Source: Dyadobacter sp. SG02 | Lineage (GTDB): Bacteria > Bacteroidota > Bacteroidia > Cytophagales > Spirosomataceae | Reading direction: 5' to 3' | NCBI RefSeq assembly: GCF_900109045.1 | Contig: NZ_FNYL01000007.1 | Coordinates: forward strand, 124,001-188,000 | DNA: 64,000 nucleotides | Shown: piece after piece, positions 51,556-60,686 of the stretch | Numbering within the stretch: position 1 is the stretch's first letter | How the letters are laid out: the number at the start of each line of letters is the position of its first letter | Program-made: the position numbers and the translations under genes | The notes under the pieces: generated by a model | Databases searched by the model: none | What the model saw: the letters and a program-made list of their open reading frames with translations, nothing else | Told to the model about the DNA's origin: nothing

Positions 51556-54500
51556 ATGCATAAAAAAATACCCTACAAAAGGGTTGTTTACAAAGTCATG
51601 AGTACTACGGCTAAACAACTTTTGCTTGCTTTGATATGCTGCGGGATCTCCATGGCACACGGCGTTTATAGCCAGGAGTTGCTGAATAAGGAGATTTCGC
51701 TGAAAGTCGAGTCGCTGGAAATCCGGCAGGTTTTACGCCAGATCGAAAAGCAGGCCGACGTCAAGTTCGTATACAGCTCGGGCAGCGTCCAGGGCAGGAG
51801 TACGGTAGCTGCCAAACAGCTCCAGGGTTCGCTCAGCCGCGTGCTCGACCAATTACTCACGCCCCTGAACGTGTCGTACGAGGTAGTAGGGAATTCGCGG
51901 ATATTGTTGCGAAAAAAGAGCGACCCGCAAAGCGCAGCGCCCTTTAGCGCCGGGACCGCGGGTACCATCGTCGAGCGGACCATTACCGGAAAGGTGGTGG
52001 ACGAGAAGGGAGACGGCCTCCCGGGCGTGAATATCCTCATAGTAGGCAGCCAGAAAGGCACCACATCCGATCAAAACGGTCAGTACCAGCTTAGTGTGCC
52101 CGACAATGGCGCCACATTACGGTTTTCGTTCATCGGTTATGTGAGCCAGGATGCCGTGGTCGGCAATAACTCGGCCATTAACATTACAATGGCGCCGGAT
52201 GTGAGCGCATTGAAAGAAGTGGTGGTGGTAGGTTATGGTACCCAGGAGAAAAAGGATGTTACCGGCGCGGTATCATCCGTCAAAGGTTCTGATTTTCAAA
52301 ACCTTCCATCCGGCGGTGCGCAACAGGCATTGCAAGGCCGCGCTGCGGGTGTGAACGTGATCCGTAACGGTGGTGCGCCGGGCGATGCGGGAACGATCCA
52401 GATCCGTGGCTTTGGAACGGTGAATAATGCCGATCCGCTGGTGGTCATCGACGGCGTCCCGGCCGGTTCGATGAATGACGTGAACCCGAACGATATCGAA
52501 TCCATTGAAATCCTGAAAGACGCTTCGGCATCCGCCATTTACGGAACACGCGCGGCGAACGGCGTCGTGATCATCACCACCAAGCGTGGTACTTTCGACA
52601 ACCCGATCAGTGTAACGTTGAATGGGTATGCCGGTATCAGCAACCGTATCAAAACCCTGGATATGCTGGAAGCGCCCGACCTGGCGGCATTGAAACGGGA
52701 GGCTTACAAAAATGACGGCTTACCGGTACCACCGATTTGGGAAGATGCCCAATACCAGACCCAGAAAACCAACTGGCAGGACGCATTGCTCAAACAAGGC
52801 GTTACCCAGAACTACGACGCGGCGATCCGTGGAGGCGGCAAATATTCGTCTTTCTCGATTTCAGGCGGATATTATAATGAAAAGGGTATTATCGGCAAGT
52901 CTTATTATAAAAGGTATACATTCCGCGTCAACTCGGATCACAAAATTGGTTCGCGGCTGAAAATAGGGCAGAACCTGCAATTCACGAATACGCATAACAC
53001 CTCGCCGAATACGACCTCCTCGCAAACCGGTTTGCTTTGGAGCGCCATTCGCTTCCATCCCGGCTTGCCGATCCGCAATGCCGATGGTTCTTACAGCTCA
53101 ACCAAAGGTATCGGCGCGTTTGGGGACATTAATAACCCCATTTTCACGGTTGATAACCAGGATCAGAACAATATCCGCAACCGCATTCTGGGTAGCCTTA
53201 CCGGCGAGCTCGAATTGCTGAAAGGCCTGAAATTGCGTGCAAACCTTGCTATGGACGCTACTTTTTCCGAAAGCACGAATTTCGAGGTAAAAATCAATGA
53301 CCAGTTCCGTACCAATTCCTACAATCAGCTGGATCTGACGCATGGTAAATACTGGTCGTTCTTGCAGGAATATTTTCTTTCCTACGACAAAAAATTCGGT
53401 GCACACAGCCTGAACCTTGTCGGCGGTTATACTTCGCAAACATTCAACAGCATTTCCTCCAAACAACGCGGCCGCGACTTCGCGAGCGAGGACCCGACCT
53501 TGCGTTACCTGCAATATGCGGGAACGATCGTATCCGTGGCGGGTGAGGATGGTAACCGCAGTTACGATGCGCTGGCGTCATGGTTTGGCCGTGCCAACTA
53601 CTCGTTCATGGATCGCTATTTGCTCACGGCCACCTTCCGTTCCGATGGTTCTTCCAAATTCGCGCCGGGCAACCGCTGGGGTTATTTCCCCGCATTCTCG
53701 TTGGGATGGAGGCTTTCCGAAGAGGATTTCTTCAAAAACGCATTGCCGGTGTTCAGCAACTTCAAGCTGACGGGCGGCTGGGGCCAGCTGGGTAATCAGA
53801 ACGTGAACTCGCTGCAATACCTGGCGCTGATCAACTCGTCGTACCGCTACGCATTGGGCGCGGGCGGCACGCAAAACCCGATTTCGGGCGCTGCACAGAG
53901 CCGCCTGGCTAACCTGCAAATAGGCTGGGAAACGGCGGAAATGAGCAACTTCGGCGTGGAAGCGGGACTTTGGAAGAATGCATTGTATCTCTCGGTCAAC
54001 TATTTCATCAAGGATACCAAGAAAATGTTGCTCGCGCCGCCGTCTGTCGGAACGATCGGTACTTCGGTTATCCCTGACCAGAACATTGGCCAGCTGCGCA
54101 ACAAGGGTGTAGAAATAGAGGCATCCTTCCGCCACTCTTTCGGCGATTTGACCCTGAACGTGAGCGGTAATGCCACATTCATCAAAAACCGCATTACCCA
54201 ACTCGCTACGCCGGGCGGCTTCCTCGCCTCGCAGCTGTACGGACGCGGGCAGCAGGAGATCGTGCGCACGTACGAGAACCATCCATATGGCACATTCTAC
54301 GGTTATAAAGCCGACGGATTATACCAAAGCCAGGCGGAAATCGATTCCGACCCGAACATTGCCAACGATTCCCGCAAAAGCAACGGGCAGATTCACCCCG
54401 GCGACGTTCGTTTCATGGATTTGAACGGCGACGGCATTGTGGACGACAAGGACCGGACGATTATAGGAAGCCCTCAACCGAAGGTAAACTATGGTTTGAA

Positions 54501-54993
54501 TGCAGGGTTGAACTACAAAGGATTTGACTTTAACCTGTTCTTCGTGGGCGTAGGCGGCGTTTCGATCTTCAATGCCGACCGCATGCAGGGCCTCGATGCG
54601 AGCTATTCTTTCAATTTGTACCAGGAAGCGAGCGAGCGCTGGAATGATGCCGGCACCAGCAACACGGTGCCGCGCGTGAGCATCGATAACCCTAACCGTA
54701 ACTTCCGTCCCTCGGACTTGTTTATCGAGAAAGGCGATTTCTTCCGTCTCAAAAACTTCACATTGGGTTATACCATTCCTAAATCTGTGATAGAGAAGGT
54801 GAAACTGACGCAGGCCAGGATTTACGTGACCGGTCAGAACGTGTTCACGATCACGAAGTACAGCGGTCTGAACCCCGAGCTGGGTTATGTGGGCGGAGAC
54901 AAGGCAGCCGGATTGTACAATCAGCTGAACGTCGACTACGCGCAATACCCACAGGCGCGCACGTGGACGATCGGCGCCACTTTGTCCTTTTAA
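51556..54993 (+). CDS. SusC/RagA-family TonB-linked transporter with STN signalling domain
   Basis: Outer-membrane transporter of 1145 residues. After a signal peptide (about 15-40, LLLALICCGISMAHGVYS) comes an STN domain (about 45-120, EISLKVESLEIRQVLRQIEK), then a carboxypeptidase-like domain (ITGKVVDEKGDGLPGVNILI). The plug follows (KEVVVVGYGTQEKKDVTGAV, DPLVVIDGVPAGSMND, NPNDIESIEILKDASASAIY), and the barrel ends in WTIGATLSF. The STN domain matches the FecR/ECF pair just upstream, so substrate binding should induce the operon. SusD and a giant FG-GAP protein are encoded downstream. The ligand is unknown. Confidence 0.97.
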   Translation: MHKKIPYKRVVYKVMSTTAKQLLLALICCGISMAHGVYSQELLNKEISLKVESLEIRQVLRQIEKQADVKFVYSSGSVQGRSTVAAKQLQGSLSRVLDQLLTPLNVSYEVVGNSRILLRKKSDPQSAAPFSAGTAGTIVERTITGKVVDEKGDGLPGVNILIVGSQKGTTSDQNGQYQLSVPDNGATLRFSFIGYVSQDAVVGNNSAINITMAPDVSALKEVVVVGYGTQEKKDVTGAVSSVKGSDFQNLPSGGAQQALQGRAAGVNVIRNGGAPGDAGTIQIRGFGTVNNADPLVVIDGVPAGSMNDVNPNDIESIEILKDASASAIYGTRAANGVVIITTKRGTFDNPISVTLNGYAGISNRIKTLDMLEAPDLAALKREAYKNDGLPVPPIWEDAQYQTQKTNWQDALLKQGVTQNYDAAIRGGGKYSSFSISGGYYNEKGIIGKSYYKRYTFRVNSDHKIGSRLKIGQNLQFTNTHNTSPNTTSSQTGLLWSAIRFHPGLPIRNADGSYSSTKGIGAFGDINNPIFTVDNQDQNNIRNRILGSLTGELELLKGLKLRANLAMDATFSESTNFEVKINDQFRTNSYNQLDLTHGKYWSFLQEYFLSYDKKFGAHSLNLVGGYTSQTFNSISSKQRGRDFASEDPTLRYLQYAGTIVSVAGEDGNRSYDALASWFGRANYSFMDRYLLTATFRSDGSSKFAPGNRWGYFPAFSLGWRLSEEDFFKNALPVFSNFKLTGGWGQLGNQNVNSLQYLALINSSYRYALGAGGTQNPISGAAQSRLANLQIGWETAEMSNFGVEAGLWKNALYLSVNYFIKDTKKMLLAPPSVGTIGTSVIPDQNIGQLRNKGVEIEASFRHSFGDLTLNVSGNATFIKNRITQLATPGGFLASQLYGRGQQEIVRTYENHPYGTFYGYKADGLYQSQAEIDSDPNIANDSRKSNGQIHPGDVRFMDLNGDGIVDDKDRTIIGSPQPKVNYGLNAGLNYKGFDFNLFFVGVGGVSIFNADRMQGLDASYSFNLYQEASERWNDAGTSNTVPRVSIDNPNRNFRPSDLFIEKGDFFRLKNFTLGYTIPKSVIEKVKLTQARIYVTGQNVFTITKYSGLNPELGYVGGDKAAGLYNQLNVDYAQYPQARTWTIGATLSF

Positions 54994-55033
54994 CCAAAAT
55001 TCAGATCGAAAGCAGATATCAAAGACAATCGAC

Positions 55034-56476
55034 ATGAAAAAGATACATATACTGGCCGGATGGCTTTTCCTGATGGCCGTAACCAGTTGTAACGACGACC
55101 TGCTCGACAGCACGCCGTACGGACAGGTAACCTCCCAGCAATTCTGGCGCAATGGCGACGACGTGGTGGCAGCCACCAACGCCATTTACGCCCCGTTGCT
55201 GAACGAAGACGGTTTCGCCCACACCGAATACACGTTCGACAACTGCTCCGACGATATGAACCGCGCAGGCGACCATTCCGACGAGACTTCGCTCGAAATG
55301 TTCACCTTCGATGCGGCCAATTCGCACATTTTGGCTACCTGGTCTACCAAATACGAGGTGATTTCCCGCGCCAATGCGGTGCTGATCAACGCCCCGAAAG
55401 TGACTATGGACGAAGCATTGCGCAACCGCAGCATGGGCGAGGCGTATTTCCTTCGCGGGTTCGTATACTGGCGCCTTTCGCTGATTTACGGCGAAGTACC
55501 TATTATCCTGGAAGACGACGCGTTAAAAAACAACTATAACAAGGCCAAAGCAACGCTCGCGGAGGTACGCGCGCAGGCTGAATCGGATTTTCAAAAGGCG
55601 GCTACGTTACTGCCCGTAAGTTATGACGATGGACAATCGGGCCGGGTTACGCAGGGTTCTGCGAACGGGTTTTTGACAAAATTGTATGCATACCAGGAAA
55701 ACTGGGCAAAAGCGATTGAGTCGGGACAAAAAGTAATCGGTAATGCAGCTTACAAGCTGGCCGACAACTACGACCAGAACTTCCAGCTCACGACCGAGAA
55801 TAACCCCGAAATCCTGTTCTCCCTTCAATACGAAACCGGCTGGACGACGGACAATTCACCGACTTTCTACCACACGCCGCAGGCATTTGGCGGATGGGGC
55901 TTCCACGAACCGATCGAAGATCTCGTGCAGGAGTTCGAAAAAGGCGACCCGCGCCGAGCGTACTCCATTTACAGCCCGGGCGACAAGATCAATCGTGGCT
56001 CGGCGGGAACGACTACTTTCGCAGCCAATATGACCCGCGTGACGGGCTATTCGTTCCGTAAGTACACCAGCTTCACCGACGCCGGCGATATGAGCCAGAG
56101 CCTGAATGCGCCTTTCCTGCGTTCGGCGGACGTGTACCTGCTCGTGGCCGAAGCGAAAATCCGTTCCAGCCAAAGCGGTGATACCGAACTGAATGCTGTC
56201 CGGAAACGTGCCGGACTACCCGCCAAAACAGGCGCGAAAATAGCCGACATCATGCACGAACGCCGCGTAGAACTGGCCGGCGAAAACGAACGCCACCAGG
56301 ACCTCATGCGCTGGGACAAAGCCGGGCTGATCGACATTGCCGCGCACTACAAAATCGCCCGGGGGCCATTCAAACCAAGCCGCAATTTCATTAAACCCAA
56401 ACATTACTACTTCCCACTCCCGCAACGTGAAGTGGATTTGAGTAATGGGGTTTTGAAGCAGAACGGTAATTACTAA
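55034..56476 (+). CDS. SusD/RagB-family nutrient-binding lipoprotein
   Basis: Surface lipoprotein of 480 residues (lipobox FLMAVTSC, C18; then NDDLLDSTPYG). SusD hallmarks are QFWRNGDDVVAATNAIYAPL near the N-terminus, RSMGEAYFLRGFVYWRLSLI (TPR helices), and near the C-terminus MHERRVELAGENERHQDLMR, and HYYFPLPQREVDLSNGVLKQ. It lies 40 bp after its SusC partner. It is followed by a palindromic intergenic repeat and then a small lipoprotein gene. Ligand unknown. Confidence 0.96.
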   Translation: MKKIHILAGWLFLMAVTSCNDDLLDSTPYGQVTSQQFWRNGDDVVAATNAIYAPLLNEDGFAHTEYTFDNCSDDMNRAGDHSDETSLEMFTFDAANSHILATWSTKYEVISRANAVLINAPKVTMDEALRNRSMGEAYFLRGFVYWRLSLIYGEVPIILEDDALKNNYNKAKATLAEVRAQAESDFQKAATLLPVSYDDGQSGRVTQGSANGFLTKLYAYQENWAKAIESGQKVIGNAAYKLADNYDQNFQLTTENNPEILFSLQYETGWTTDNSPTFYHTPQAFGGWGFHEPIEDLVQEFEKGDPRRAYSIYSPGDKINRGSAGTTTFAANMTRVTGYSFRKYTSFTDAGDMSQSLNAPFLRSADVYLLVAEAKIRSSQSGDTELNAVRKRAGLPAKTGAKIADIMHERRVELAGENERHQDLMRWDKAGLIDIAAHYKIARGPFKPSRNFIKPKHYYFPLPQREVDLSNGVLKQNGNY

Positions 56477-56504
56477 TGATTGAATGAGCCGCCGTGGAAC
56501 GGGG

Positions 56505-56575
56505 AATGATTGAATGATTGAATGAGTGAATGAGTGAATATTTTCTTTACAAACTATTCACTCATTCAATCATTC
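56505..56575. repeat. Palindromic intergenic repeat, copy B
   Basis: Arms 56520-56540 and 56555-56575 pair at 20 of 21 bases around a 14-base loop; the left side extends as tandem GAATGANT units to 56505. Its right end, TCATTCAATCATTCAAAATTAAA in effect, matches copy A. A related fragment, AATGATTGAATGAG, lies at 56476-56488. Confidence 0.85.
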
Positions 56576-56583
56576 AAAATTAA

Positions 56584-57024
56584 ATGGCCATGCTAAAATT
56601 TCGAATCCTCCTGACCGTGATCTTACCGGTCCTAGTTTTGGCGTCCTGCGATACCCGCGAGCGCGAGCTCACAGGCGTCTGGCGTACGGACTCGATCAGC
56701 AACTTTGTGAATGGGTTCAGCTTTACCAATAATACTTTCGACGAGCATTGGTCCACGTTCGAGTATGATGCCGATGGCATGATGACGGAGCGGAAGAAAG
56801 AGAAGTTTAAAACCTATCGTTACCAGCTTCCAACCGCTGACTCACTGGTTTATACCGATTCGACGGGCCATCGGTTGAGTGGGTTTCAGATCGTGAAGCT
56901 GACAGACGAGCATTTGATATTGAAAAAGGCTCAGAAACCGTATCTTCCGGGAAAAAATCAGGAGTTGTATGAAGTCCGGTTTTTTACCAAAATTCATGCA
57001 AAACCTGCCGCAGGATCGCAATAA
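56584..57024 (+). CDS. Small lipoprotein, lipocalin-like
   Basis: Predicted lipoprotein of 146 residues (VLVLASC near residue 22). The mature part has strands reminiscent of lipocalin-like DUFs: LTGVWRTDSISNFVNGFSFT, STFEYDADGMMTERKKEKFK, YRYQLPTADSLVYTDSTGHR and IVKLTDEHLILKK. No clear family. It is encoded 12 bp before the giant FG-GAP gene, so co-transcription is likely. It may help surface assembly of the locus, but this is speculation. Confidence 0.75.
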   Translation: MAMLKFRILLTVILPVLVLASCDTRERELTGVWRTDSISNFVNGFSFTNNTFDEHWSTFEYDADGMMTERKKEKFKTYRYQLPTADSLVYTDSTGHRLSGFQIVKLTDEHLILKKAQKPYLPGKNQELYEVRFFTKIHAKPAAGSQ

Positions 57025-57036
57025 TAGCATTCGCTC

Positions 57037-60000
57037 ATGACCCGTCCGTTATCCCTGTTTCTGTGCATTATCTGGCTGATCTGCGCTTGTACCACTAAAA
57101 AGAACGATCAAAAGTTGTTCGTACTGCTTTCACCGGACGAAACAGGCGTTCATTTCAACAACCGGCTCCACGAGGACGACCAGCTCAATATCCTTACCTA
57201 CGAATATTTTTACAACGGCGGCGGGGTAGGAGCGGGCGACATCAACAACGACGGTCTGACCGACCTGTTCTTTACCGGAAATATGTCGGAGAGCAAGTTG
57301 TACGTCAATAAAAGCAAAGATCAGCGGATTGAATTTGAAGATATTACGGCAAAATCGGGCATTCACATACCCGAAGGCTGGGCGAGGGGCGTGGCGATGG
57401 TGGATATTAATGCCGACGGTTTCCTTGATATTTACGTTTGCCGCGCGGGACCCGCACAGGTGGGTACGCTATCCAACCTGCTCTTCATCAACCAGAAAAA
57501 CAATACATTTAAAGAAGAAGCAAAAGCATATGGGCTGGACTACAACGGTAATACCACCCAGGCCGCATTCTTCGATTACGACCACGATGGCGATCTGGAT
57601 GCCTACCTCGTAACGAATGTGATGAATATGCGCGGCCCGAATAACATCCGGGCCAAGGTAAGCGACGGCTCTTCGCCGAACGCCGACCGACTCTTTCGCA
57701 ACAATGGAAATGGCACATTTACGGATGTTTCAAAGGAATCGGGCATTCAGGAAGAAGGTTACGGCCTGGGTATTGCCGTGACCGATGTGAACAACGACGG
57801 CTGGCCGGATGTCTACATTTCAAACGATTATGTCTCGAATGACCTGCTTTATATCAATCAGCACAACGGTACATTCAAAAACGAAATAGCCTCCTATTTC
57901 AAACACCAGAGCTATTCGGCGATGGGTAACGATGCGGCGGACATCGATAACGACGGCCTGGTGGACTTCATCACCGTGGATATGCTGCCCGAAGACCCTG
58001 TTCGCCGCAAGAATATGTTCGGGCTGATGAACTATGACCGGCATTTATCGGAGCTGCGGATGGGTTACGAGCCGCAGTTCATGCGCAACACGTTGCAGCA
58101 CAATGAAGGCAATACGCCAGGCGGAAAGCAACCGGTTTTCAGCGAAATAGGGCGGTATTCGGGTGTGGAAGCCACGGATTGGAGCTGGGGCGCATTGTTT
58201 GCCGACTATGATAACGACGGTTTCCGCGACCTGATGATCACCAACGGCTACCCCAAGGACATTACCAACCGCGATTTCGTGATTTACCGCATGGCCGAGT
58301 ACGAAATGCAAATGCGCTCGGGCGGCGGCGACAGTCGCAAGCTGGCCGAAGCATTAAAGAAAGTAGAAGGGGCTCACGTGCCCAATTACCTTTTCGCGAA
58401 CAATCACGACCTCACATTCGCCAATAAATCCAACGAATGGGGCTTTGATATCCCTTCATTCTCCAACGGCGCCGTCTACGCCGATTTCGATAACGATGGC
58501 GATCTCGACATTGCGATGAACAACATCGATAGCGAGGCATTTTTATACGAAAACCACTCCGAACGAAAGCCCGATCAGCATTCACTGACCGTCAAACTGA
58601 AAGGCCCCGCGCTGAACCGCGACGGTCTCGGCGCTAAAATCTGGCTTTGGACAGCCAAAGGCAAGCAGTATGCCGAGCATTCGCCCTACCGCGGGTACCA
58701 GTCGACGACGGAACCGAACCGTGTGCATTTCGGATTGGGTAATGTATCCCAAATCGATAGTGTGACCATTGTCTGGCCCGATTCGCGGATGCAGGTTTTG
58801 AAGCATGTAAAAGCGGATCAATGGCTCGAACTGGATCACGCCAGGGCAACCGGTAATGCACCTGCTAACTACGCATTGCCGGTGGCTAATGCCCCATTGT
58901 TTGCAGGGGTGCAAAATACCGGGATTGATTTCCAGCATAAGGACGACCTTTATATTGATTTCAAAATACAGCCGCTGCTGCCGCATTTATTATCCCAAAA
59001 CGGTCCGGGTGTTGCTGTGGCCGATGTGAATGGCGACGGGCTCGACGATTTTTACGTGGGCGGGGCATTTAATCAGTCGGGGCGCGTATTTGTGCAGGAC
59101 AAGCAGCAGCGTTTCAGCTCGAAAGTACTGGTGGCCGGGCAAAAATACGAGGAGGATATGGGCACGCTCTTCTTCGATGCCGATGGCGACGGCGACCACG
59201 ATTTGTACGTCGTGAGCGGTAGCAACGAGTTCGAGGCCGGTTCCAAATATTATCAGGACAGGTTGTATATCAATGATGGCAAAGGTAATTTTAACCTGAA
59301 TACCAATGCATTACCGCCACTTTCGGGCAGTGGGTCTACCGTAAACGCTGCCGATTTCGATCGCGACGGCGATCTCGATTTATTCGTCGGAGGCAGGCTT
59401 TGTCCCGGCGCTTACCCGATGCCCGGCGAAAGTTACCTTCTCCGGAACGACGGCGGCCGGTTTGTGGAAATAACACAGCAGGTGTGTCCTGAAATCAGGA
59501 CCATTGGCATGGTTACCACTGCATTATGGACCGATTTCGATCAGGATGGCTGGGTCGACCTCATCGTAACCGGGGAATGGATGCCCATTGTTTTTTACAA
59601 AAATAGTCACGGCAAATTACGCAACGTCAGCCCGCAAACCGGCTTGAAAAACACCACCGGCTGGTGGAACAGCATCGTTTCCGGCGATTTCGACGAAGAC
59701 GGCGACACCGATTATGTACTCGGTAATGTTGGCCTCAACAGCGAAGGAAAGCCCTCCAACGACAAGCCGCTGACCCTATTAGCCAAGGATTTTGATAAAA
59801 GCGGCACCATGGACCCGGTAATCGCCCGATATATCGGCAACGACCTGTATCCCACGCACCCGCGCGACGAAATGAACAGCCAGATGAATTTCCTCAAAAA
59901 GCGGTTCATCTACTACGCCGATTATTCCAAAGCGAAAATCACCGATGTTTTTAAACCCGAGGAGCTCAAAGACGCGCAGAAACTGGTTTGCGAAACCATG

Positions 60001-60573
60001 CAATCGGTGATGCTGGAAAACAAGGGCGGCGGCAAGTTTGAATTGAAATACCTGCCATCCGCAGCCCAAATGGGCGCTGTTTATGGCCTCGTAACCGAAG
60101 ATTTAAATCAGGACGGCCACCTCGATCTGCTGCTTTCCGGCAACACCTACGCCACCGAATCGATCAGCGGGCGGCTGGACGGGTTGAATGGTTTGCTGAT
60201 GGTTGGAGACGGCAAGGGCGCCTTTAAACCGCTTAATGTGGACCGAAGTGGCATTTTTGTACCCGGCGACGCCAAGGGAATGGTGCATTTACGATTGGGA
60301 AATGGCCGATCATTGGTGTTAGCCGCACAGAATAATGCGCCTTTGCTGGCATTTGCAGGCGTTGCGGCGGATGAGTCGGTTCATATTAAAACCAAGTCTC
60401 AGGATGCGGCGCTGGTTGCAACCTATGCCGACGGGCATTCGAGGCGCTTCGAATTATCCTACGGTTCAGGTTATTTATCGCAATCGGGCCGTAATGTAGC
60501 ACTGCCGCGCGAGGGGTTGACGAAAGTGGTATTGACGGATTTCCGCGGGCGTATGCGGGAGGTTGCATTTTAG
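57037..60573 (+). CDS. Giant VCBS/FG-GAP repeat lipoprotein with ASPIC/UnbV domain
   Basis: Surface-type lipoprotein of 1178 residues (ICAC lipobox, then TTKKND). At least fourteen calcium-loop blades of the form DxDxDGxxD fill two halves: about residues 67-490 (GDINNDGLTDLFFTG, VDINADGFLDIYV, ADYDNDGFRDLMI, ADFDNDGDLDIAM) and about 660-1035 (ADVNGDGLDDFYV, TDFDQDGWVDLIV, EDLNQDGHLDLLL). Between them lies an ASPIC/UnbV domain (about 515-600, GLGAKIWLWTAKGKQYAEHS). Each half is a likely integrin-like beta-propeller. Such proteins are regularly encoded next to SusC/SusD and may bind or process carbohydrates; their activity is unproven. It is the last gene of the ECF-SusCD operon. Confidence 0.94.
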   Translation: MTRPLSLFLCIIWLICACTTKKNDQKLFVLLSPDETGVHFNNRLHEDDQLNILTYEYFYNGGGVGAGDINNDGLTDLFFTGNMSESKLYVNKSKDQRIEFEDITAKSGIHIPEGWARGVAMVDINADGFLDIYVCRAGPAQVGTLSNLLFINQKNNTFKEEAKAYGLDYNGNTTQAAFFDYDHDGDLDAYLVTNVMNMRGPNNIRAKVSDGSSPNADRLFRNNGNGTFTDVSKESGIQEEGYGLGIAVTDVNNDGWPDVYISNDYVSNDLLYINQHNGTFKNEIASYFKHQSYSAMGNDAADIDNDGLVDFITVDMLPEDPVRRKNMFGLMNYDRHLSELRMGYEPQFMRNTLQHNEGNTPGGKQPVFSEIGRYSGVEATDWSWGALFADYDNDGFRDLMITNGYPKDITNRDFVIYRMAEYEMQMRSGGGDSRKLAEALKKVEGAHVPNYLFANNHDLTFANKSNEWGFDIPSFSNGAVYADFDNDGDLDIAMNNIDSEAFLYENHSERKPDQHSLTVKLKGPALNRDGLGAKIWLWTAKGKQYAEHSPYRGYQSTTEPNRVHFGLGNVSQIDSVTIVWPDSRMQVLKHVKADQWLELDHARATGNAPANYALPVANAPLFAGVQNTGIDFQHKDDLYIDFKIQPLLPHLLSQNGPGVAVADVNGDGLDDFYVGGAFNQSGRVFVQDKQQRFSSKVLVAGQKYEEDMGTLFFDADGDGDHDLYVVSGSNEFEAGSKYYQDRLYINDGKGNFNLNTNALPPLSGSGSTVNAADFDRDGDLDLFVGGRLCPGAYPMPGESYLLRNDGGRFVEITQQVCPEIRTIGMVTTALWTDFDQDGWVDLIVTGEWMPIVFYKNSHGKLRNVSPQTGLKNTTGWWNSIVSGDFDEDGDTDYVLGNVGLNSEGKPSNDKPLTLLAKDFDKSGTMDPVIARYIGNDLYPTHPRDEMNSQMNFLKKRFIYYADYSKAKITDVFKPEELKDAQKLVCETMQSVMLENKGGGKFELKYLPSAAQMGAVYGLVTEDLNQDGHLDLLLSGNTYATESISGRLDGLNGLLMVGDGKGAFKPLNVDRSGIFVPGDAKGMVHLRLGNGRSLVLAAQNNAPLLAFAGVAADESVHIKTKSQDAALVATYADGHSRRFELSYGSGYLSQSGRNVALPREGLTKVVLTDFRGRMREVAF

Positions 60574-60686
60574 GCGCAAGTGCGGGTGTGCGTTTTAGTT
60601 GTTGTCGCATCCCTGACGGGATTTTCGTCCATCAAATAGGTGTTCTTTCTACCAATGTTACATCGCTACGCGATTTGCGCTCGCTT

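Noticed and set aside
57230..60140. Repeated GAT/GAC-rich DNA segments that look like a tandem DNA repeat
   Set aside because: They encode the DxDxDG calcium blades of the FG-GAP protein; the repetition is at protein level and diverged at DNA level.
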